A DNA stretch of 64,000 nucleotides from Bretschneidera sinensis (lineage: Eukaryota > Streptophyta > Magnoliopsida > Brassicales > Akaniaceae). The translations under genes and the position numbers were made by a program. Location: positions 59,868,001 to 59,932,000 of the forward strand of contig CM043698.1 of assembly GCA_023935145.1 (NCBI GenBank), given 5' to 3'. Positions 11,224 to 23,163 of the stretch are shown here, one piece after another. The notes under the pieces were generated by a model that did not search any database, had not been told where the DNA came from, and was given only the letters and a program-made list of their open reading frames with translations. Positions within the stretch are counted from its first letter, which is position 1. Each line of letters begins with the position of its first letter.

Positions 11224-13470
11224 ATTACCCTATTCCACTTCTTTAATTAATGCTTATGTTTCTAGTTGTGTAATGCTCACTGAAACTCCTACTTTGTGAA
11301 TTATAGACTCAGATGAAGCATACCATCTAGTTGGAGACTAGGGAGCATTGTGGGGTACCGTCGTATCTGAAAAAATACACATTGGATATGAGTGAGGTGC
11401 AACTTAAGAGTAAAAATGTTAAGGTTGACCGATGGTCAAACTCAAGTCCTTCATGATGTCCTATATATACCTTAATTCGATAGAGTTGGTTTTTATGTTT
11501 AGTCTTTCTAGGCCTAATTTTAATATAATTTGCTATGGTGTTGTGCTAATGTATTGTTGGAAGCATACTTCTGTGTTGTAGTTATGTATTAAATGGTTTC
11601 AAAACACTTGATATGGTTTGTGTTTTGTAAGATAATCGTAATTATGGTTGTTTTATTTAATTACATCTTCTTTCTATGTGATTGTAGATACAAAATATTT
11701 GGCAAGCTAGACTAGATCACATTTGACTTAAAATAGTGAAATAGATTGACTAGTGACAGCATGTTAGGCTCATACACTAGTTTTATTATTATCTGTATGT
11801 GAACTTTGTCTAGCTGATAAAACAACTAAGAACCATTTAATATAGAAACTAGAACTAAAATGTCATTGTTAGTAATCTATTTGGACTTTTGTGGTATAGA
11901 AGAATTGATTTAGAACGTGTTGGAAGTGTATTCGAGAACAATTTTCCTTCCTAAAATTTCGCAATAATTTTTTTTTTCAAAGAGATAGGATAGGATGCTA
12001 CTATAAATAGTTAAGTTATTGGCGTAAGTTATTTTCAATGAAAATGCCCTGTTAGTTGTTGCCTTTATGCTTAACCATGTACCTTCTCTATCAGTTACTT
12101 CTATTATTTAATTGACCATGAATGGGTTTGAAACCTGATCTAAGTCAACTGATGACCTTGGTGGTCAACTGCTTATGTTCATAGCCATTCTCGTAAGTTT
12201 GGGAAGTTAGGTTCAAAATGTAAAAAGTGTATTTTTAGTAGATACTTAGAACACTCCAAAAGGATGTGTTTAATGATTAATAAGCAAATAGAAGTTTGAT
12301 TGGACTTGACAAAAAAGATGTCCTAAAAGATTAATTTTTCTTTAGATGTGGTTAAATTGATAAATTTATTTTAGCTCTATGAGGTGAAAGATTTGGATCA
12401 TGTTAGCGCACCCAATCAATCATATGAGATTAATAAGGTTATTCCTAAATCTTATCAACCTAGTGGGAGCTATACATTGATTGTTAGTTCTATTTGAAGC
12501 TTACCTCAAGAATCATAGTTGCGTGGAAGCAACCGGGAAAGGATTTCTAGTTGCTGATATGATCTTAAAAGATAAGTCTTGATCATCCCTGGAAAGGAAA
12601 ATGGATAAAAACAGTGGAGGAAGTATTAGAGTCTATGAGAAAACTAAACATGTCTAGGACTTAGTCAATCTCTCGTCTATCGCAAAGTGATTGAGAACAA
12701 GTGGCTTCTTAAGATCACATACAAATAACGAAAGGAAGATGAGTTTATTGAAAGGTAATAGGCTTATTAAGTGGCGAAAGACTATATCCGACAAAAGGGT
12801 GTAGGTTGTGATCGTATTTCTAGCTATTATCTCAAGTCTAGACTTGAGATAACACTAAATGGATGTTAAGATTACATTTCTCAATGGAGAACTGGATAAC
12901 TAAAGTTATATGAAACAACTTGTACTTTTGTGTTAGAAGGCCAAAAGCGCAAAGTATGCTAGCTCCAATGTTTTTGTATATGGTTTGAAGTATTCATCCA
13001 GACAATGGTATTTGAGATTTCATCGAACTATAAAAACTTATAAGCTTGCATGATCGATAATGATCATGCATGTATGTAAAATGGTCTAAAGATAATTCAT
13101 AAATTTATCGCTCTGTGTAGATGAAATTTTATTGGCTAAAAAGGTAAGGAGGTTGTCACCATTTAAAAATGGTTGTTTTTTCATTTTTTTTTTAAATGAA
13201 GGACTTGGGAGAAGCTGATTATGTACTTGATGTGAAGATCTATAGATATTGTTCAAGGAATCTCTTAGCTCTGTCACAAGAGTATTACATTAAGAAGATT
13301 CTTGAATAGTTCAATTTACATAATAGCAATGCCGTATACATTCCTATATCTAAAGACGAACGTCTAAGGCTTAGATTATGTCCTAAGACTCCATAAAAGT
13401 AAAGAAATTGAAGCAGCTTCCTACTCCAGTGTTTGTTAAAGCGTAAAGCATAGACTGATTATGATCATCC
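11224..13470 (+). pseudogene. Copia pol remnant (protease, integrase and RT pieces)
   Basis: Scattered copia-like peptide blocks appear in changing frames: MLTETPTL then a WIIDSG-like protease start near 11265, VLHDVLYIP near 11445, and from 12680 to 13310 reverse transcriptase blocks resembling KWLLKITYK, MDVKITFLNGEL, YGLKYSSRQWYLRFH, CVDEILLAKK and LGEADYVLDVK. Most catalytic segments are damaged by stops and frameshifts. The region 11500-12650 is too decayed to assign firmly. Confidence 0.65.
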
Positions 13471-14325
13471 CATGATCACGAAAACCTGGATGAAATCCAG
13501 ATGTGAGTGCTTAATTAGGTGCTCAAAGATGTGAGCTAATGAAGAACTCGAGCTAGGCGCATGAGAGCACAAAGGTGTTGGTTATGACTAGGCTAAGATC
13601 CGTATAGTGGTATATAGTCAGAAAAAGACATACGCTATTGTTGAAAAGAGTAAACCATTGTAGCATATATTTTATACTGCATGTGCTTAGTACGACCTTA
13701 AAGGAAAGTGAGTGAGAGAATCCATGCGTCCTCACTATGTGAGACCCTAGAGGCTAATGTAAATTAAGGCCTTAACTAGTGCCCTATGTGACTAATTCAC
13801 TATGTTCTTGAAGGGACAAGCTAATTTTTGCCACTTTAGCATGTTTTCAACAGAGATGAAATAATTAACCGTATAAGGCATGTCTAGGAAAGTAGTTGGT
13901 TTAAAACAGAGAGGCATGAGTGCAAAAGAAAGACTGTTTTGTTTACATCCACCACATGTATTCACAGGTAAATCACTTATGTTGTTTTGTTGAAACTTGA
14001 ACATAAATGTGGATACATGGTGAGGAAAGTAAAGTCTAAAACAGCCTTTGAGGAATTAGATATACTAAGACTGATATAATAAAATAAGTTAAGGCTCAGT
14101 GAGATGCTTTTTTAATTCAATCTTTGTGTAGGGTTGAAGTCGTTATTCATCCCTAATCGGTGCATAGTATTGAGCTCCCAAATACAGGTGTACTCGCAAG
14201 TCGCATGACCCATTTGTTTGTACGAATTTCTTGAGACGAAGTTTGGTGTTAAGATTCTCTTTGTCTTTATTGGATGGTGTCGAGCCCATTAAGTGCGAGT
14301 GATAGATGTTTAAAATCTGGGGCGG

Positions 14326-14679
14326 ATTGGACACCCATGATTTGGACCACTCACAAGAAACATTTGAACTAAAGAAGTTAGAGAGAAAGGTTTTCCCTCA
14401 ACTTCTCACTCTCTTTCTCACGTTGACATTAAGCTAAGAACTAGAGAAAACCAGTTGGTAAACTATTAAGGAGGGTAGTAACACATTTGGCTAGAGAGAG
14501 AGAAAGACTTATAGATAGAGAAATCCACCAATTTTCTTGAGAGAAAGGCAAGGTTCTTTGGTGGTGGAAATAAGTGTGCTTTCCGATTTTGTGATCGCAG
14601 ACGACCCTTTGTGAGATTTGTTGTGTAAATCGAGTCGAACCGATAAAAAACCAAATTCGTTGCGTAAATCTTTGTTACA
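14326..14679 (+). repeat. 3' LTR of the copia element
   Basis: A purine-rich stretch (CTGGGGCGGA) near 14318 could be the polypurine tract. The LTR body then runs to GTTACA at 14679 and is the longer of the two copies. The start is placed by analogy to the usual TGTTGGACACCC-like copia LTR start and may be off by several bases. Confidence 0.55.
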
Positions 14680-17600
14680 GATACTATTTAATTATTATAC
14701 TCTATATGATATCACAAGTTATTAACGTTAAAATGAGGGCTTAAAATAAGACCAATTGGTAAAAATAGTCTCATATTTTTAGTTTCCAATCTTCCCTCTT
14801 CAATCCACCAAAAGCAAGATTTTGGGGTTGGACGAAAATTGCGTGTTCAATTGTGAAAACATTTTCTATTTTCAAAAAAATGATAATCAGTATATTTTCA
14901 TTTTCACCTTTTAATTGAATAAAAAATCGTTTTACATTTTTGTTTTAAGTTTTACTTAAAACATTAAAAAAAAAAAAAACTGATTTTCTATTCCATTTGC
15001 TTTATATTCTCATTGGTGTGTTCAGTTAAACGCATTTTCACTTTCATTTTATATTATACATGAAAATGAAATCAAAAAACGATTTTATTTTCAAAAACCA
15101 AATACATATTTTTTATTTTTTTCCTATATTTCCCTCCTACAAATTAAAAAAAAAACACAAAAGCACTTTCTATCATCTTTTGTTTCAACTTTCCTTTATT
15201 TAATTTTTTTTTCCAGTTTTCTTGAATCATGAAGTATAATTTTATTTATACAAGTGCTTAATTACCCAAATGCGGGTAAGTTATTCCCCGTTATTAGGTA
15301 ATATTAATTATTTTTCTTGTACGGACGGTTTTCTTCCAGTGTAATTATAGTTTTTACCTCTCAATGTATATTTGTTAGTATTATTATTTTTATTTTACAA
15401 ATTAAGTTTTTATTGAAAATTAGTTAAAACTAATTAAATTTAAATTATTTTAGACTTTTAAACTTTATTTTAACAAAAAAATTTAAAAAAATTGCATTAT
15501 TGATATAACAACTCATTTGGTTCGAGGATAAGATTAATGTGAAATTAAAGTAAAATTGAATTTACACAAGATTAAAAATAAATTAAAGTGATAATACTTA
15601 CGTGAATAAAGAGGATTAACACTAGTTTTAAATTGGAATAACAAATTAAAATATAAAATCATCCTTTAATCTTAATTGTTGATCTGTGATTAAAAATCAT
15701 AGCCGTTGATCCATATCTGCCTAGGCTGATCTCTTCCATCAGGTGCAAGAGGCGACCTGCTGCTCGTGATGGAGAATATTTGGACTACTGCTCGCGACGA
15801 CAACTAGGACAGATCTAATGCGGCGCAAGGAGAAACGAGACAAGAAAAAAAAAATTGATGTGAAGAGTTTTTTTGGTGTTATGCATGAAAGGGTAAAATG
15901 GAAAATAGAATAAATAGGGAAGTGCAAAATGGTCCGAGACAATATAATACCAAAGGAGCTACTACCTGTCACACGGAAGGTGGGAAAGATTTTGGGGTAA
16001 AGGAGTGGGTTGGAATTAGCTACTTCCCACCCAATTAATAACTAATTATTTTAGTCATCCCACTTAATTTCAATCTATAATCCAAATTAAACTGATTGTA
16101 GGTGTCTTTGGTTTAAAAATCATTTGTATATTTTCATAGAATGAAACTTGCTTTTATTTTCACTTTTTAATTTCTTTAAAAAATTTCATTTATATTTGTA
16201 ATTTCACTGAAAACAACGCTATTTGATCGTCTGAAATTAACTCGTTTTCTTTTTCATATTTAGAAAAAAAAAGTTGTTTCTAGCTACCAAACACATTTTC
16301 ACTTTTTTTTACACGTGAAAAAAAAAGAAAAAAAAGATATGTTTCTAAAATCAAAATGTAACTTTCTCATGTCATGGGTCCTCGGTGCCCTTAATGGACT
16401 TGTTAAATAACATTAAATAGAATAATTATAGCCGATTAAGTATTGGTTTAATGGTAAAAAAATTAAAGCATTGAGATTACAAAGTTATAGATTTGATTCC
16501 TAAGGTATGTGGGTTATTTATTCAAATTATATATCAATTGTTTCTCTTATTTTAAGTGAATTATGGTAGCATTATAAGTTTTTGTATGGGTAGTGAAATA
16601 GTACAAGTTTATATTATAATCAAATCAATCATTGTACTACTTGTATATAACATCGCTTCAATAAAAAAAAAATATATATTTAATTTTCAATTTATCATTT
16701 GGGAAGCTTATAGTATAATTTTTCACCATTGTTATTGTTATTTTTTTTATTAAATATGATCATTTTTATTAGAGAAAAAAAATGTGATTACCAATTGTGA
16801 GGTAGTATGTACAACCAACCTGTATTGAGTTATTTTTCCCAAAACAAAATATTTCTTAATTATGTTTGAGTTTGTAAATATATAAATTATATCTATAATT
16901 GAGTATAAAAATTATAAAAAAACATAAATTTTTAATAGTAGTAGCTTTTACATGATACTTAAATTTAACATTTTAAATGACAAAAAAACTATTTTTAAAA
17001 CGTTCAAACCACAGAAAATTAGAGATGACATGGATCGGTTTTGGTCAAGTTGACTTAAAAAATCAATCCAACTCAATTATACTGAACTGAAGAAATCTCA
17101 ATTCAATCCATAAACCCATCAAATCTCAGTTCAGCCCAACCCAATCCATTTAAATCGGTTTGGGTCACCGGTTTAGTATTTTTTTCTCTTAAAATTTAAC
17201 ACAAACATATTACATAGGAAATATTATTTTACTACAATTATTCATCATTCATTAGATCCAAAATCAAATTCATATAAGAATTTATTAAATCTTACAACCA
17301 ATGATTTACAAATTAAATACTTTAAATTACTTCACACAAATTTCAAACGACATTAGTTTAATATAAACCAAACAAAAGTAAATAAAAGTTAGATTTTAAA
17401 AGTATTTAATCAATCAAATTCTTCAAGACTATACATTTGGTCCTAAAATCTCTATTACTAAGTTTCATCATAGCAAAAACATAAAGTAAATGAACACGTA
17501 ATAAGCAAATAAATTCAATAAGCTTTTGGAAAGCATATTGAAAATTCGAAAGAAATACTTTCACAAGAACTAACGATCTTCTTTAACTAAAGAGTATTAA

Positions 17601-18649
17601 AAATAAACATGTTCCTCACATGTTTAAATTATAATTGGTATTTTTTTATTGAAGCCACCATTTTTTGTTGGAGGGTTTCAAAGAAGAAAAAAAATTAAAT
17701 AAGAATATATATATATACACACACACACAAAAGAAATACACATTGCAATCAAAACTAACTTATTAAAATATGAATATAGTCTATTAAATATACACACACA
17801 AAATATATATTGAAATTCAAACCAACTTACCAAAATATAAATATAGTCCATTAATCCTTAAAGTAAGTATATTTTAAATATATGTAAAATATAATTACAT
17901 AATGATTGGGTTCTCGGTTTAGGTCGAGTTAAAACTTTTTAACCCATGACCCAATCCAACTCGTCGAATTCAAAAATTTGTCAACCCAAACCTAACCTAA
18001 CTCATTACATTGGTTTGGATCAGGTTTACGAATCTACCGATTTTTATGCTCATCTCTACAAGAGATTTTTGTATTTTTTTTTTCCTTTTTTGGACTCGTA
18101 TTGCATATATGCTAGTTGACATACTTAATTTTGCAAAACAATATTGCATTACATCTCTAATATTATTTTCTAGATCGTGTCATATCATATTATACCATTC
18201 ACATGTTGAACAATTCACAACTACCATAAATTTAATGTTGAAAAAATACAAAATCAAAGATCTATGATAAAGAATTTAAATTTCTGAGATGGTTAGTTTG
18301 CATGATATCGTACTTTTAAGTACAAACCAACTAATATGGAGTGCATTTTAAATTCACAAATGCATTTTGTTATTTTTTATATTCAATGTCATCATATTAA
18401 TATTTATAAGCAATAACTTATAATGAAATTGATAAGACATTGATCAAAGATAAATTCTTATCAGTGCAAAACATAATTTTCTTTTATATGGTGCAAAACA
18501 CAATATAGATCAAATAAAAATCCATAAAAAATAAAGACTTCAGATAATTATTTATGCTAGAATATCACTATAAAGTCAAACAATTTTTCATTCTATTAAA
18601 TTTTTAAGATAATTGGTAAACTAACATTTTATTTTATATATATGTAAAT
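14680..18649. other. AT-rich intergenic DNA, no gene seen
   Basis: No open frame here has a recognisable product. There are many A- and T-runs and a short (AT)n(AC)n microsatellite at about 17707-17728. Some tracts (14830-15120, 16100-16370) look like opposite-oriented low-complexity pieces of decayed elements, but no firm termini could be found. Confidence 0.45.
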
Positions 18650-19745
18650 GGTCTAATTAACCGGTGCCCTTAAAGTATTTGCTGAGGGGTATTAAATATG
18701 GTAATTATATTACAATTAACACATAGTTTGACTTGATTTTATAAATATACACTTATATACATAGTGGTGATATCGCAAACCCAGTTCCATGGGAGTTAAC
18801 ACAAAACCGAGAAACTTCACTAATAATCACAAGGAAATTGAATAATAATTTTGTTATTTAATTTTTTAAATTATTTGACTTAATTACAAAAAATGCTCTT
18901 ATGGTTGACTGCATTTTCAAAAAACACCCAAGGTTTTTTTATGATTTAATTTTTTAAATTATTTGGCTTAATTACAAAAAATACCCATGTGGTTGACTGC
19001 ATTTTCAAAAAACACCCGAGGTTCACTAATAATCACAAGGAAATTGAATAATAATTTTATTATTTAATTTTTTAAATTATTTGATTTAATTACAAAAAAT
19101 ACCCTTGTGGTTGCCTGCATTTTCAAAAAACACCCGAGGTTTTTTTGTTATTTAATTTTTTAAATTATTTGACTTAATTACAAAAAATACCCTTGTGATT
19201 GACTTCATTTTCAAAAAACACCCGAGGTTTTTTTGTGATTTAATTTTTTAAATTATTTGGCTTAATTACAAAAAATACGCATGTGGTTGACTCCATTTTC
19301 AAAAAATACTCTGTGATTTGTTTCTGTTAGCAAAAAAATACCTCGTGGTTGACTAGAAGAAAAATATCATAAGGTATTTTTGGCTAACAGAAACATACCA
19401 TATGGTGTTTTTTGCTAACAGAAACATACCATAAGGTATTTTTTACCACAAAAAAATCTTAAAATATTTTTTGAAAATTGAGTTAACCACAAGATATTTT
19501 TTGTCATAAAAGAATCTTCAGGATATGTTTTTAAAAATACAGTCAATCACATGACATTTTTTATAATTAAGCTAAAAAAAATTATACAGTTATTATTCAA
19601 TTTTTTCGTGATTACTAGTAAACTTTTCTGGTTTCATGAAATTGAGACTCATATATAATTCACACACAGACTCATGAATGAAAGGTATATAAAACTTATA
19701 TTAATTGCTACTTACCGAGTGCCATAAGGACTAACGTTAACTAAA
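18650..19745. mobile_element. Inverted-repeat element with internal tandem repeats
   Basis: The left part (CTTCACTAATAATCAC, GGAAATTGAATAATAA and following bases from about 18815) is present as its reverse complement near 19560-19650. The element therefore has long degenerate inverted arms. No coding capacity is seen. Ends and target duplication are not resolved. Confidence 0.5.
18878..19345 (+). repeat. Five tandem repeats of about 88 bp
   Basis: Units carrying TTAATTACAAAAAATRC, GGTTGACTNCATTTTC and AAAAAACACCC start at 18878, 18965, 19083, 19171 and 19259. Spacings are 87, 118, 88 and 88. The longer spacing carries an extra ~31-bp copy of AATAATCACAAGGAAATTG-type sequence that also lies at the left edge. 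Confidence 0.8.
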
Positions 19746-20930
19746 CCCATTATTTTTATTTAGAGTGATGATCTAATCTACAATTAGGTGCCGTTTGGAA
19801 ACCCTTTTAAAAAAGAGTTAAAAGTGTTAAAGCAACTTTTAACCTTTACTAATCACACAATCTTTTTAATCCATAAAAGAGTTATTGACATGAAAAATCG
19901 AACTTAAAATCTCAGTACACCCATATATATTTGATTTGAGATAATAACTATTGAGCAAAAGATCGATTAGTTAATAAACCCATTAAAGTAAATAATTTAT
20001 ACCATTAAATATAGTTGCAATTTGGGATGTTATAGTTATATTTACTACGGAAAAGGAATATTGCTAATATTAGTTGGATTCCAATTTTTTTTTAATGAAA
20101 AATATTGCTAATTTTACAAACACGTTTTTTGTTAATGATCTTCTCTGTAAACTTAAACCCTAACCAAATTCACAACATAAAAAAAAAAAACATATCACGA
20201 GTGGCATGGTTTTATACTAGTCCCTCTGTGCATAGCACAGGAAATGTCAAATGAAAAACTATTAGGCTGAAAGTCAAACCTATATTTATTAATCTATATT
20301 TGAGTTAAATGAAAATCAATAAATAATATTATCAAGATGATATATAATAAGATCAAATTATGTAATTTAAGGAACTAATTTACAATAGGTTGTAGAAGGG
20401 AGGAACAAAAAGAAATTTATTAGATTCTTTACTGTTTACTATGACTAACAACGATTAAGATTAAGAATAACCAATTTTTAGTCAATAAAATGGTAAAAAT
20501 GTATTAATATTAATTTTGTTCAATAAAATATACAATATATCAAATTCATTCATTAAAAAAAAAAATGAACACTCATAATGAGAATAAAATCAAAATTTAA
20601 TTACTAATATAATTGATAGGAGTAAATGCTGAGTTGTTACGATGTGCGGTAAAATTAAGAGAGAGAAGTGAGGCTTCATTTTGAATACTTTTTTTATTTT
20701 CATATATATATATATATAATTATTTATGTCTATAAAAATCAATTTAGTTTAGAAAAAGTGAATTAAAAATTAAAAATTTAAAAAATAGGAAGGGAACCAT
20801 TTACATCGTCACGTCAACAAACACCATTATCAAATACAATATGTATAGGTGCGCTTAAATTAATTTATAAAATAATTTTGTAGTATAATTTAACAAACCA
20901 AAATAAAATTACCCTTTTATATTGAAACGG
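19746..20930. other. Intergenic AT-rich DNA, no gene seen
   Basis: No recognisable coding sequence is seen. An (AT)n microsatellite lies near 20703-20720. This stretch precedes the more GC-rich promoter of the PRR gene. Confidence 0.5.
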
Positions 20931-20999
20931 CCAGGATTATTACCCACCCAAATCTGATCCGGTTTGAATCCGGACCCTTGGTGTCATGTGGTATGAGCG

Positions 21000-21345
21000 A
21001 GGATATTTTATTGCTGACGTGGCAACTGGCAATCAACCGATTGTGGGCAACTTCGTCATTTCATTGGTTCGCATCAACCCTCCGTCGAATGCCGTCGTTA
21101 GTTTCAAACTAGCCAACCTGGGCTAAACTGACGGTACCGAAAACGACATCGTCCCTTCCATTACAACTGTTAAACCCGAAGCATCTTTTACTCCTCATGC
21201 AGGGCACCACGTGTCCCTTTCCAATATCCGGAGGATCGCGTTAGATCTATCACCAGCAATTCTCAGCCCCGCTTAAGATCTCGGTCCCCCTCATCGAGCA
21301 TTATACTACGTGGCATCCTACGTGTCACGTTTCACGTGGTCCACG
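21000..21345 (+). promoter_or_regulatory. PRR promoter with ACGT/G-box cluster
   Basis: Composition shifts from AT-rich to balanced. ACGT-core words are dense: TGACGTGG near 21016, a G-box CACGTG at 21208-21213, TACGTGG near 21307, TACGTGTCACG at 21319-21329, CACGTG at 21333-21338 and CCACGTCA at 21341. Such elements bind bZIP and bHLH factors (ABRE/G-box; PIF and HY5-type sites in clock genes). A near match to the evening element (AAAATATCC on the minus strand, at about 21002) is one base off the consensus. Transcription probably starts within about 21400-21480; no experimental start is known here. Confidence 0.6.
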
Positions 21346-21449
21346 TCAGGATCTTCCAGTATAATAATATTCATTTTTCGACATATCAATCTTCGCTCAC
21401 CTTTTGCTTCACCCATTTTCAACCAGTCAAGTCGTTTCTCTGTCAATTT

Positions 21450-22796
21450 TTTACTATTATTTAGGAACAGAGAAAACCCTAGTTGAGTATTTCCCAAGCT
21501 TAATTTTTCATTTTGATATCAAATTTCCTTGCTCGAGAGTTGACATTTTGAACGTTGGAGACTGGATCCAGCTCGAGTGAAGTTTGGGAGGTATATTTAT
21601 TGTTTTCAGTGTGCTAAATTTTCCTGGAATTTGAATGGACTTTCTCCTGCAGTATTCTCAGAGTATAGTTTATATCACTATTTTGTTTTTGGATTTTTAT
21701 AGTTTCTTTTTCGATTTTGTGATTTGACAAAGTTACATAGCAAATTGTTATGAAGAAGCAAATATCGTTGACATGAATTGATAATTATGTTCCCTTCAAT
21801 GGAAGTTTTGAGATTCAAATTCTGGTTTCTGTTAGGTTTCATTTTGACAGCCTTGTAACTGAGTATGTTTTGGATTGATTTCTTTTGCTTGTTAAATTTT
21901 GAATCTCTTTTTTTAGTTGAAATAAGAGAGTTTGGTTCCGCTTAAAATCTGCGTGTTCTGCTTTTCTTTTATTTTTCCCGCAGAAAATCAAAGAAAAGGA
22001 AACGAAATGGGATTCTTGGATCTTATTTATGTGTTGTTCTAATTTGGAAGGCACCTTCAATTGAGTCAATGGTTGGATTATAGGCCGAAAAGAGTGGGGC
22101 TTTAATTTTTTCCTGGTTTCTCAGTGTATTGTTTTCATTTTCTAGTTATGAGAGACTTATTCAGCTCTCTCTAATCTTCGTTTTTCCTTCTAATTACTTA
22201 AGCTAGATAAGGAACAAATATTTAAAAAAAAAAGAAGATTATGGAACATCAATACTCCTTCATCAATGCATTCTTTTAGCTTGCTGAGAAAATCTTGGAG
22301 TGAAATTTTGGATTTTATCTTTGATCTGGTATTTTTTTTACAGGGAAAAGAGATGCTTTGATGGGTGCTTAGTCTGTTTCTTTCTTGAGTGATTAAATTT
22401 AATGTCATAGTTTACAGTCTCTCTGTGTGCGCATCTTTGCGCCCATGAGTGTTTCCTGAATCCAAGTCAGTGTTTTGGTAATGGTTCCAACTGTGGCATA
22501 GATGCTAGCTTTGGAGTATTATAATCTATCTATTATCTAGGTGAGACTACAAAATTTGAGGGTTGAAGGTTTTATTGTTATTTCTGTATGATTAAGGTGA
22601 AATACATGATTTTGATTTCGTATCTAATTTGAAATATATACATTTTTTTCTCTCTAGGTTTTATTGAAGGTGTTTGTGCTTGTTGATGTTGATATCTTGA
22701 AGAAAACGGGATGTGCAAGCTGTCTTGTGGCATAAAAGTTTTATCACCGACTCTATCCAGCGCCCTCCTTATCATTGGTCTTTTTGAATCTGGTTG
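21450..22796 (+). other. Spliced 5' leader of the PRR gene
   Basis: A first non-coding exon plausibly ends at 21590 (GGGAG/GTATAT) and the second begins at 22658 (TCTCTCTAG/GTTTTATTG), leaving a 1067-bp leader intron. The splice sites are inferred from consensus. The second leader exon runs into the ATG at 22797 and contains two short upstream ORFs (22686-22700 and 22711-22797). Confidence 0.55.
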
Positions 22797-22797
22797 A
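22711..22797 (+). promoter_or_regulatory. 28-codon uORF whose stop overlaps the PRR start codon
   Basis: ATG at 22711 opens a 28-codon frame that stops at TGA 22795-22797. The last base of that stop is the A of the main ATG (22797-22799), giving TGATG. Ribosomes translating the uORF would end exactly on the main start. That layout is seen in some termination-reinitiation systems; regulation here is inference. Confidence 0.6.
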
Positions 22798-23163
22798 TGG
22801 TGATAGTAAAAATGAATAATGATGGTCCTGTGACCAATGGGTTGGCGGAACTAAATCACCGTGTGCAAGATGAGCACAAGGAAATAAGGGATGAGGTCAC
22901 AGGCGAGGGGCAGGGCTTGTCTGAGGAAGATGAATTACGGATTAATAAGGATGTAGAAGATGTAAATGATGGCCAGGTTGAAGCGGTTCACGTCCAGGAG
23001 CATGTGCAGACTGTCCTGCAGAGACCAGAACAGCATCTTCAAGGGCCTCTGGTTCGCTGGGAGAGCTTTCTGCCTTTTAGGTCTCTGAAGGTTCTACTGG
23101 TGGAAAATGACGATTCAACCCGCCACATTGTCTATGCATTACTTCGAAATTGTGGCTATGAAG
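22797..23163 (+). CDS. PRR7: PRR coding exon 1 (acidic N-terminus and start of pseudo-receiver)
   Basis: The exon ends GGCTATGAAG/GTGAATT, leaving one base that completes a Val codon with TT at 32438. It holds the low-complexity acidic N-terminus and the first strand of the receiver ([17 protein letters not shown]). Reading on into the intron meets a stop after six codons. Confidence 0.9.

Larger units (their letters stand above)
6238..14679 (+). mobile_element. Decayed Ty1/copia LTR retrotransposon, with nested insertions
   Basis: The element is flanked by related LTR sequences (6238-6509 and about 14326-14679) that share stretches such as AGAGAAATCCACCAATTTTC and end in GTTACA. Inside, in order, are a leader with tandem repeats, a copia gag with a CCHC zinc knuckle (CYNCGELGHFARHC), pieces of protease/N-terminal pol (VMLTET, then VLHDVLYIP) and degenerate reverse transcriptase (VKITFLNGEL, YGLKYSSRQWYLRFHR, LGEADYVL). 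Many stops and frameshifts make it inactive. The 5' LTR lacks its first ~80 bp, so no target duplication can be tested. A foreign 1.87-kb sequence interrupts it at 9351-11223. Confidence 0.8.

Noticed and set aside
16425..16520. tRNA-like A-box (TTGGTTTAATGGTAAAA) and B-box-like (AGATTTGATTCC) words
   Set aside because: They could mark a SINE head, but no tail or target duplication was found and AT-rich DNA gives such words by chance.
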